DNA of 12,598 nt from Lachnospira sp. UBA5912 (GTDB lineage: Bacteria > Bacillota > Clostridia > Lachnospirales > Lachnospiraceae), in the NCBI GenBank assembly GCA_002435585.1, contig DJDY01000204.1, positions 1 through 12,598 on the forward strand. Reading direction: 5' to 3'. Position numbers and translations under genes: made by a program. Of this stretch, positions 6,693-12,598 are shown one piece after another (positions within the stretch are counted from its first letter, which is position 1; each line of letters starts with the position of its first letter). Under the pieces are notes generated by a model. It made no database searches. It was given only the letters and a program-made list of their open reading frames with translations, and was not told the origin of the DNA.

Positions 6693-8792
6693 ATGAAAAA
6701 AAGAAAAGACTTTATAAAAGAAAATCTGATTATATATTTTATAACTTTATTTCTTACAGCATTATTATTTGGAAATAATATATTACAATATCAAGGGAAA
6801 AAGGCTGCAATATTAATAGCTGTTATAGCTATAATTATTGATACGCTGTTTTTTGTTTTATCATGTAAAATTAAAGAGTTATACAAGCAGGCAGCATTAG
6901 GTCTTTTTCCATTTTTCCTTTTTATAATGTCCTCTGTAATATTTAATAGTGACAGAATAAATTATGAATCAACATTTTCCAGGGGCTTGATAATATTTTT
7001 TACAATATACATGTTTATAATAATAAGTATATTTGTTGGATTTATCAGAAATTATAATAAAAAGAATATGTCTTTGTGGTTAAGAGATAATAGTGCCATG
7101 CTTATAGTTCTTATTATTATATGTATATCAAGGATTCCGTTTATGAATCTGCTTCAAAGATGGGATGCGGGTGAATACTATTACAGAATGGGACTGGCAC
7201 TAGAGAACTTTAGTTATTCTTCAATCAGGGAGTTTATTAATACGTTTAGCCTGTGTGGTCATTCAGCCTCTTTGTTTTGTATGTTGTACATGGCAGGAGA
7301 GATGGTATGGCCAGGACATATTATAGGCGTATCTGTTATTAATCTTGTTCTTACACTTATAGCAATGTGGTGTATATACAAGATTATAATAAAAATAACA
7401 GAAAATACTTCAAGAAGTATATGTGCTGTCTATACATTGCTTATATCGTTCGTGCCTATAGTTTATACATTTACTATGCATCTTAATCTGGATTATGCCA
7501 TGGCACTGTTTGTGGTTATGATAATATATAGTTACCTGTATGAAAAATCATTGCTTGCTGGGTTGCTAAGTATAATATGTTTTCAGACTAAGGAAAATGG
7601 TATTGTAATAGTTGCAGGAATTGCATTAGGAGAGATTGTAAGGCATATTCTTGATGATAAGGGTAAAAGAATCAAAAGTATATTTACAGATTCCAAATTA
7701 TATATGACCTTAGCAGCGGCTTTAGTCCAGCTTATGTATTATATAGTGTTTGGCAACAACTGGAGCGGACCAGGAACAGATGGTGATGCGGCAGGAATGT
7801 TTACGTGGAATAGTAATGGCTCAGAATGTTTTGGATTCAATACAGATTATATATGGATGAAATTCAGACAGCAGTTTATACTTAATTTTAACTGGATTGT
7901 CAGTTTGATAATAATACTGGGAACCATATATATAATAGCAAACAGGAAATATCTTCGTAAGAAGAGGGGTGTCAGTGCCGATGGTAATTATCTTGTATGC
8001 ACGATTGCAGGAGCACTGATAACACATTCCATGTTTGCATATCTGTACATTACAGGAACATGTACAAGGTATAATATAATAAGTGATATATTAATGTATA
8101 TAATTGCCATATACGTGATTAATAAAATAAAGGAAATATACAGATATAAACACAAGCAGGAAGAAAAGAACAAAGGCTGTAAAACAGCGTGGATTATAGA
8201 TAAATGTATCCTTGGAATATGGATAATCATACTTGTTACAGAGTGTTTTATTACAATAGATTCTGTATCAATGAGATTGTTCACGAAAGCGGATTCGATA
8301 ACAAGAGACACTTTGATTATGACAAATGAGCACAAACTGATGGTATATGGAGAATCTCTTATACACAATACACAGTTCCAGTGTTATGACAAGTCAATTG
8401 ATAAGATGTTAAAAGCTGTTGATTACGACCCGGATACAACGGATATATATCTTTATGATGATGGTGGTGTATTTATATGTGGAAATGTACCATTATATTA
8501 TCTTAACTGGGACAGGGAAAAAAAGAAACGTGTATTTTACAATAATGAAAATACTGTACAGATGGCGGATTATCATCTTATAAGTAAGTTGAAAAAAAGA
8601 GGATATCAGGAGATTGAAGATAGTGGAACAAAAGGAAAGGCAATATTTGTAGTTGCAACATATTATGTTAATAAAAAAGTTGATATAGATTACTCGTTGG
8701 ATGTATTAAGCCGTTATTATGATATTTCAGAAAGAAAAACATCTTCTACTTATCAGGGGGGAATATATTACTACGAATTAACATTAAGATAA
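6693..8792 (+). CDS. Large GT-C-like polytopic membrane glycosyltransferase
   Basis: The 699-residue protein has about a dozen hydrophobic segments up to residue 530, then a soluble C-terminal domain of about 160 residues. The loop RWDAGEYYY places D158 and E161 where GT-C enzymes of the GT39/PMT type keep their catalytic acidic residues after the first helices, and QTKENGIVIV resembles the conserved KENG-type segment of the same group. GT-C enzymes use polyprenyl-phosphate sugars on the outer face of the membrane, which fits the GtrB-like enzyme and flippase upstream. The acceptor could be a teichoic-acid-like polymer, a capsule or a protein. The gene is 43 bp downstream of the flippase, and a strong terminator follows it. 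Donor sugar and exact family are not certain. Confidence 0.75.
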   Translation: MKKRKDFIKENLIIYFITLFLTALLFGNNILQYQGKKAAILIAVIAIIIDTLFFVLSCKIKELYKQAALGLFPFFLFIMSSVIFNSDRINYESTFSRGLIIFFTIYMFIIISIFVGFIRNYNKKNMSLWLRDNSAMLIVLIIICISRIPFMNLLQRWDAGEYYYRMGLALENFSYSSIREFINTFSLCGHSASLFCMLYMAGEMVWPGHIIGVSVINLVLTLIAMWCIYKIIIKITENTSRSICAVYTLLISFVPIVYTFTMHLNLDYAMALFVVMIIYSYLYEKSLLAGLLSIICFQTKENGIVIVAGIALGEIVRHILDDKGKRIKSIFTDSKLYMTLAAALVQLMYYIVFGNNWSGPGTDGDAAGMFTWNSNGSECFGFNTDYIWMKFRQQFILNFNWIVSLIIILGTIYIIANRKYLRKKRGVSADGNYLVCTIAGALITHSMFAYLYITGTCTRYNIISDILMYIIAIYVINKIKEIYRYKHKQEEKNKGCKTAWIIDKCILGIWIIILVTECFITIDSVSMRLFTKADSITRDTLIMTNEHKLMVYGESLIHNTQFQCYDKSIDKMLKAVDYDPDTTDIYLYDDGGVFICGNVPLYYLNWDREKKKRVFYNNENTVQMADYHLISKLKKRGYQEIEDSGTKGKAIFVVATYYVNKKVDIDYSLDVLSRYYDISERKTSSTYQGGIYYYELTLR

Positions 8793-8801
8793 TATGATTT
8801 A

Positions 8802-8860
8802 TGTGTTAAAAGTAAAAAGCCGTATCTGCAAGATAGAAAGAACTTTTTACTTTTGATACA
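8802..8860 (+). repeat. 18-bp inverted repeat just after the GT-C gene
   Basis: Arms at 8802-8819 and 8843-8860 share a perfect 12-bp core (AAAAGTAAAAAG/CTTTTTACTTTT) and extend to 18 bp with two G-U pairs. The loop contains a second small hairpin, TATCT-GCA-AGATA (8823-8835). It begins 10 bp after the stop codon. The right arm ends in T-rich sequence, so it may act as an RNA-stabilising 3' end or a first weak terminator. A very short mobile-element relic is possible but unsupported. Confidence 0.5.
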
Positions 8861-8880
8861 TGCATCATTAATAATTAAAT

Positions 8881-8943
8881 AAAAAGGCACCATATTATAT
8901 TAATTTTTGAATGGAAACAATAATATAATATGGTGCCTTTTTT
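8881..8943 (+). terminator. Strong intrinsic terminator, possibly bidirectional
   Basis: A perfect 17-bp stem GGCACCATATTATATTA (8886-8902) pairs with 8921-8937 around an 18-nt loop, followed by six T (8938-8943). Five A precede the stem (8881-8885), so it could also work on the other strand. It ends the transcription unit of the GT2, licD, flippase and GT-C genes and separates it from the promoter of the choline-activation genes. Confidence 0.88.
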
Positions 8944-8968
8944 ATTGCCTGAATCATATAAAATAAGA

Positions 8969-9001
8969 ATCTTAAGAAAATCTTAATTTAATCTAAATTT
9001 A
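8969..9001 (+). promoter_or_regulatory. Three tandem 11-bp direct repeats, candidate response-regulator site
   Basis: ATCTTAAGAAA, ATCTTAATTTA and ATCTAAATTTA follow one another without gaps (8969-8979, 8980-8990, 8991-9001). Direct repeats with 11-bp phasing are the usual target layout of OmpR/PhoB-type response regulators. The array ends 14 bp before the -35 box at 9016, where an activator could contact RNA polymerase. The regulator is not in the window. Confidence 0.45.
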
Positions 9002-9015
9002 TATATGTAAAATTA

Positions 9016-9044
9016 TTTACAAATACTAAAAAAAGATGTAAAAT
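9016..9044 (+). promoter_or_regulatory. Sigma-A-type promoter of the choline-activation operon
   Basis: TTTACA (9016-9021) and TAAAAT (9039-9044) are separated by exactly 17 bp, each one base from consensus. Transcription would start near 9050-9052, giving a leader of about 170 nt before the start codon at 9219. Confidence 0.7.
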
Positions 9045-9048
9045 GCAT

Positions 9049-9203
9049 ATGTTCATTTATAAGATAAATAAATAAAATAATGAACATGACAATGGATATA
9101 AAAAATAAAGCAAGATGTGTAATGTGAAAAATTGATTTTTCACACATGGGACTAGTGTCGGTGAAGACTGACACAAACCCGAAATGCGTAAAAAATATGC
9201 GCA
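9049..9203 (+). promoter_or_regulatory. Structured 5' leader with four successive hairpins
   Basis: Four inverted repeats follow one another. First is ATGTTCATT/AATGAACAT (9049-9057/9079-9087). Second is TGTGAAAAA/TTTTTCACA (9123-9131/9136-9144) with a TTGA loop. Third is GTGTCGGT/ACTGACAC (9155-9162/9167-9174, one G-U) with a GAAG loop, framed by GGG (9148-9150) and CCC (9178-9180). Fourth is TGCGTA/TGCGCA (9185-9190/9198-9203, one G-U), 5 nt before the Shine-Dalgarno sequence. No U-tract follows any hairpin, so control would be at translation or RNA stability, or the palindromes are DNA operators. I recognise no known riboswitch class. Pairings were found by eye. Confidence 0.5.
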
Positions 9204-9208
9204 GAAAT

Positions 9209-9212
9209 GAGG
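9209..9212 (+). promoter_or_regulatory. Ribosome binding site that decides the start of the fusion gene
   Basis: GAGG lies 6 nt before the ATG at 9219. The in-frame ATG at 9207 overlaps this motif and has only the fourth leader hairpin upstream, with no Shine-Dalgarno sequence. This supports 9219 as the start. Confidence 0.7.
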
Positions 9213-9218
9213 ATTAGT

Positions 9219-10985
9219 ATGTTATCAAAAGATGAATTTAATTTATTGTATTACGTATTAAAAAATCCTAATGCAAAGCAAAGGGAGATGGCAGAGGCAG
9301 TTAAGTTGTCTTTAGGCAAAACAAACAGTGTGTATGCATTGTTAAAAAGAGAGGGATATATTTCTGAAGATAGTGGTCAGGTAACAGGCAATGGAATGGC
9401 AGCATTGAAACCTTATAAGGTTGAGAATGCGATAATACTTGCAGCGGGTTTTGCTTCAAGATGCGCGCCGCTGTCATATGAACGTCCAAAGGGATTGTTC
9501 ACTATTAAAGGAGAAGTGCTTATTGAGAGGCAGATAAAGCAGCTTATAGAAAAAGGAATCAAAGAGATATATGTTGTTGTAGGATATAAGAAAGAACTTT
9601 TCTTTTATCTTGAGCAAAAGTATGGAGTACATATAATTGTTAATTCTGAATATACAGTAAGAAATAATCTTTCATCAGTCTATGCTGCAAAGAAGTATTT
9701 CGGAAACAGTTATATATGTTATTCAGATAATTATCTTAATGTTAATGGTTATGAGCAGTATGTATATGAATCGTATTATGCAGCTATGTACTCTAAAGAG
9801 TATACAGATGAATATGTTATCAAGTTTGATAAGAATGGGATGATAAGACAGTATTATCAGGGAGATGAAAACAGCTGGTACCAGATGGGCGAGATGTATT
9901 TTGACAGAGACACTGCCAAGCACTTCCTTGAGCTTATGGAAAAGGAATATGAGTATCCAAGCATATATGATATGAAGATTGATGATTTTTATATAAGACA
10001 TCTTTCATCACTTGATATATATATAAAGCAGTATCCAGAGAATGCATTCCTTGAGTTTGATACAGTTTCTGATATTAAGAAGTTTGACAATATGTTTATC
10101 CAGAATATGGGTGAGAATATTATATCAATCATATGCGATGTATTAAAATGCACAGATGATGAGATTGTTAATGTACAGCAGATTAAAAGAGGTCTTACAA
10201 ATACTATATTCAGCTTTGAATGCAGAGGTAATAAATATATATACAGATACCCAGGAAGTGGAACAAGTAAGATAATTGACAGATTCCATGAGGCAGATGC
10301 ACAGAAGAAGGCGAAGGAAGTAGGACTTGATCCTTCTTTGGTAGCAGCAGATCCCGAAAAAGGATGGAAGATCTGTCATTTTATTGAAAATGTTCCGTTT
10401 GATTATGATGATAATGGGGATGAGTTAAGAGGAATAGAATTCATAAGAAATATGCATTCAGGTCCTAAACATAAGCTTGGATGGGAATTTAATATGGTTG
10501 AAAGAGCAAGAGAAATTCAGAACAGAGTATCTGTAGATTATTATAATGCATTTGAGCATTTTTCTGAATTCAGGGAGATGGTAGAGCACTTGTATGAAGT
10601 TGTACAAAAGGATGGAGTAGAATTCGAGATGTGTCATAATGATGCCTGCTCTAACAATATTCTACTTGGTAAAAACGGAGTATATCTTATTGACTGGGAG
10701 TATGCAGGAGATAATGACCCGGCAGCGGATATAGCATCTTTTATAATTAATAATGATTATTCTTATGAAGATGTTGACAGGATACTTGAAACTTACTTTG
10801 AACGTCCGTTAACAGAAGCTGAATTAAGACATTATTATGGTTATATAGCAATCTCATCGTATTTTTATTTTTCATGGGCGATATATATGGAAAGTACAGG
10901 CCACGATGTAGGTAATTTCAGTTATTTATGGTTTAAGTATGCTAATCATTATGGCAATGAAGCATTAGAAAGATACGCAGCGTAG
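9219..10985 (+). CDS. licCA: wHTH - CTP:phosphocholine cytidylyltransferase - choline kinase fusion (LicC-LicA type)
   Basis: Three domains can be read in this 588-residue protein. Residues 1-60 form a winged helix-turn-helix (helices around 21-28 and 34-46, ending in LLKREGYI). Residues 68-300 are a LicC-like nucleotidyltransferase, with LAAGFASRCAPL at 74-85 and RPKGL soon after. From about 305 to the end is a LicA-like kinase: GLTNTIF from G325, YIYRYPG, the catalytic loop HNDACSNN (H473, D475) and the metal-binding IDWEYAGD (D492). Kinase and cytidylyltransferase are consecutive steps making phosphocholine and then CDP-choline. A two-part LicCA fusion is known in Treponema denticola; the DNA-binding domain is the extra part here and may let the enzyme regulate genes. 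Ethanolamine as substrate is possible. An in-frame upstream ATG (9207) would add four residues but lacks a ribosome binding site. Confidence 0.87.
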   Translation: MLSKDEFNLLYYVLKNPNAKQREMAEAVKLSLGKTNSVYALLKREGYISEDSGQVTGNGMAALKPYKVENAIILAAGFASRCAPLSYERPKGLFTIKGEVLIERQIKQLIEKGIKEIYVVVGYKKELFFYLEQKYGVHIIVNSEYTVRNNLSSVYAAKKYFGNSYICYSDNYLNVNGYEQYVYESYYAAMYSKEYTDEYVIKFDKNGMIRQYYQGDENSWYQMGEMYFDRDTAKHFLELMEKEYEYPSIYDMKIDDFYIRHLSSLDIYIKQYPENAFLEFDTVSDIKKFDNMFIQNMGENIISIICDVLKCTDDEIVNVQQIKRGLTNTIFSFECRGNKYIYRYPGSGTSKIIDRFHEADAQKKAKEVGLDPSLVAADPEKGWKICHFIENVPFDYDDNGDELRGIEFIRNMHSGPKHKLGWEFNMVERAREIQNRVSVDYYNAFEHFSEFREMVEHLYEVVQKDGVEFEMCHNDACSNNILLGKNGVYLIDWEYAGDNDPAADIASFIINNDYSYEDVDRILETYFERPLTEAELRHYYGYIAISSYFYFSWAIYMESTGHDVGNFSYLWFKYANHYGNEALERYAA

Positions 10986-10998
10986 AGGAATAATAATT

Positions 10999-12441
10999 AT
11001 GAGTAAAGATAATTCAACAAAGTTAAAAAGAGTTCTTGGTTTTGCACCGGCATATGGAGCGGCAGTAGGTTTAGTTGTATCAGGTACGGCTATGTTTTCT
11101 GTAGGTTCGGTTTCGGGAAGTACAGGCTATGCAACATTTATATCTGCATTTATTGCAATGATACCGATGATGATGGCGGCTTTCGCATTCGGTGAGCTTA
11201 CAGCTATGCTCCCAGGTGGAGGTATGATATCAGATTATACACTGCCAGCAATGGGAAGATTCTGGGCAACGTTTGCATTGCTTAGTGGTTATATGGTTCT
11301 TATAGCAACAGATGGTGGTGCACAGCTTGTTATGGGAGGACTTGCAGTACAGAATATTGCAGGAATTCCACAGGTTATAATAACAGTTGCATTACTTGTA
11401 ATAGTTGTGGCGATTAATGTAATTAACGTTGATTTTTATGGAAAGGTTGAATCGATAATAACAATATCAATGATGATATTGTTTGTTGTATTAGCATTAA
11501 GCGGAGTACTTCATATAGGAGAATACGCGAAGGTGGCAACACCTGTTAATTCAGGAAAAGGACTCTTGCCAGAGGGCGGTCTTAGTACAGTGTTTGGTGC
11601 TACAGGTTCAGCTATATGGTTCTTTATAGGTTTTGAGTTTGCATGCCCTATGGCAGAGGAGAATAAGAAGCCTTATAAGAATATACCTTATGCGTTGATT
11701 ATAGGTCTTATAACGATATATGTTGTAGATTCATTATTTGCCACTGCAGCAGTAAGATATACAGATCTTGATGTTCTTAGCACATCATCTACACCACATA
11801 TAGAGGCGGCTAAGGCTATGCTTGGACAGTTTGGATATGTTGTTATGGTTTCACTTACCATCCTTGCAGCATTTACTACTGCTAATGCATACCTTGCATC
11901 ATTGCCAAGAATGTTATATGGTCTTGCAAAGCAGAACCTTGTACCAAAATGTTTTTCTAAGATTAACAAGAGGTTCAGAACACCGGTATGTGGTATTGTA
12001 TTTACAACAGCTATAATATCAGTAACAATCATATATATAACAGTACATAATGCCAACACGGATGTAGTTCAGGGACTTATTAATGTTGCAAGTATCACAT
12101 GGATGGTATCGTATGCAATAGCTATGCTTGATGTATTAATATTAAGAAAAAAATATCCTGATTTTCCAAGATTATGGAAAGCCCCTTTTGCTAAGGTTAC
12201 TATGCCTGTAGGACTTGTAGGGGTTATGTTTGCTATATTTACTTTAAGAGCATACCTTCCATATGCACTTATATGTATGGCTGTGATATCAGCATATTGT
12301 TTAATATGGGGTAAAATTAAGAATATTAATATGAAAGAAGTTCCAGATATTAAGGATACTGTGTCAAACATAAGAGAACGTTCTGAATACCTTGCTGTAT
12401 GGGACGAAGCAGTAGATAAGTGGTGCAAAGAAAATGCATAA
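10999..12441 (+). CDS. APC-family amine/amino-acid permease, possible choline or ethanolamine importer
   Basis: The 480-residue protein has about 12 membrane helices. The glycine-rich first helix (GAAVGLVVSGTAMFS) and the central helix ending FIGFEFACPMAEENKKPYKNIP are hallmarks of APC-superfamily transporters, where these broken helices bind the amine. It begins 13 bp after the kinase fusion with AGAGGA upstream, so the two are surely co-transcribed. In classical lic loci this slot is held by LicB, a different (DMT-type) choline transporter, so uptake of the substrate of the fusion enzyme is the natural inference. Family members also carry amino acids and ethanolamine, and the sequence does not settle the substrate. 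The C-terminal tail of about 45 residues is hydrophilic and charged. Confidence 0.85.
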   Translation: MSKDNSTKLKRVLGFAPAYGAAVGLVVSGTAMFSVGSVSGSTGYATFISAFIAMIPMMMAAFAFGELTAMLPGGGMISDYTLPAMGRFWATFALLSGYMVLIATDGGAQLVMGGLAVQNIAGIPQVIITVALLVIVVAINVINVDFYGKVESIITISMMILFVVLALSGVLHIGEYAKVATPVNSGKGLLPEGGLSTVFGATGSAIWFFIGFEFACPMAEENKKPYKNIPYALIIGLITIYVVDSLFATAAVRYTDLDVLSTSSTPHIEAAKAMLGQFGYVVMVSLTILAAFTTANAYLASLPRMLYGLAKQNLVPKCFSKINKRFRTPVCGIVFTTAIISVTIIYITVHNANTDVVQGLINVASITWMVSYAIAMLDVLILRKKYPDFPRLWKAPFAKVTMPVGLVGVMFAIFTLRAYLPYALICMAVISAYCLIWGKIKNINMKEVPDIKDTVSNIRERSEYLAVWDEAVDKWCKENA

Positions 12442-12598
12442 TAAAGTGTCTGCCTGTATTAATCAGGTATGGGATATGATTGCGGATATACCAGATATAT
12501 CAGTCAAAGAAATAAGCAATGATACATGTTATATAACAATATATGATCATAAACCTCTTAAAAATATTAAATTACAATATATATGTGAAAACAGATTA
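12434..12598 (+). CDS. Unrecognised gene, C-terminus beyond window edge
   Basis: An open frame of 55 codons runs to the end of the window without a stop. Its ATG (12434-12436) overlaps the last codons of the permease by 8 bp, the usual sign of translational coupling within an operon. No clear Shine-Dalgarno sequence precedes it, and an in-frame ATG 14 codons later is an alternative start. The visible part is hydrophilic, without membrane or signal sequence, and contains VWDMIADIPDISVKE and YITIYDHKPLKN. I do not recognise the family. By position it may be another step in amine activation or transfer. Confidence 0.5.
   Translation, partial: MHNKVSACINQVWDMIADIPDISVKEISNDTCYITIYDHKPLKNIKLQYICENRL

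Noticed and set aside
8355..8367. TCTCTTATACACA matches part of the Tn5/Nextera mosaic end, and the other strand here reads CIRDS as in adapter-contaminated proteins.
   Set aside because: The match is only 13 nt, the GT-C reading frame runs through it unbroken and the flanks look native. Read mapping could confirm there is no adapter join.
9080..9127. A 15-codon frame in the leader (MNMTMDIKNKARCVM) ending at the second hairpin, which could be an attenuation peptide.
   Set aside because: No Shine-Dalgarno sequence precedes it, its codons show no run of one amino acid, and no terminator hairpin with a U-tract follows.
9123..9144. TGTGA and TCACA half-sites resembling a CRP/FNR-type operator.
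   Set aside because: The half-sites are separated by 12 bp instead of the 6 bp needed, and the site lies downstream of the promoter. It is better read as a hairpin or another palindrome.
9155..9203. A transcription attenuator in the leader of the fusion gene.
   Set aside because: The hairpins at 9155-9174 and 9185-9203 are followed by AAACCC and AGAAATGAGG, not by a run of T, so intrinsic termination is unlikely.
8793..9206. A mobile element or CRISPR array in the long gap between the two operons.
   Set aside because: The repeats are hairpins and 11-bp direct repeats typical of regulation. There are no spacers, transposase remnants or flanking target duplications.
11822..12016. A 64-codon same-strand frame inside the permease gene.
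   Set aside because: It lies wholly within the APC permease in another frame and lacks its own start signals.

Overview
This window is AT-rich, with heavy use of ATA for isoleucine and AGA for arginine, strong GGAGG-type ribosome binding sites and all genes on one strand. That points to a low-GC Firmicute, most likely a clostridial or Lachnospiraceae-type anaerobe; this is an impression from composition and gene style, and I cannot name the genus. It looks like a cell-surface glycopolymer locus coupled to a phosphocholine (or similar amino-alcohol phosphate) decoration pathway.

Region 1 (1-8792) is a run of six co-directional genes. They are: the C-terminal part of a polytopic membrane protein of GT-C/YfhO style, cut by the window start; a thiamine-diphosphate enzyme of the acetolactate-synthase superfamily; a GtrB/DPM1-like family 2 glycosyltransferase; a LicD-family phosphotransferase; a MOP/Wzx-like flippase; and a second large GT-C-like membrane protein. 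The GT2 enzyme, flippase and GT-C protein resemble the parts of an extracytoplasmic (three-component) glycosylation system, with LicD as the likely phosphocholine transferase. The gap at 3389-3548 can be folded by hand into a multibranched RNA of about 130 nt.

Region 2 (8793-9218) has no gene but is dense in signals. In order: an 18-bp inverted repeat, a 17-bp-stem intrinsic terminator, three tandem 11-bp direct repeats, a good sigma-A promoter (TTTACA, 17-bp spacer, TAAAAT), and a leader of about 170 nt with four successive hairpins.

Region 3 (9219-12598) is a second transcription unit. Its first gene encodes a three-part protein: a winged helix-turn-helix domain, a LicC-type CTP:phosphocholine cytidylyltransferase and a LicA-type choline kinase. 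Next comes an APC-family permease in the place where licB (the choline transporter) would be expected. The last gene starts inside the end of the permease and is cut by the window edge.

Inferred pathway: the permease imports choline or a related amine, the fusion protein phosphorylates and CDP-activates it, and LicD moves the phospho-amine onto a lipid-linked glycan that the flippase and GT-C enzymes export and attach to the cell surface. The most interesting points are the NadR-like fusion of a DNA-binding domain with two consecutive enzymes of the CDP-choline pathway, its structured leader, and the folded element upstream of the GT2 gene.
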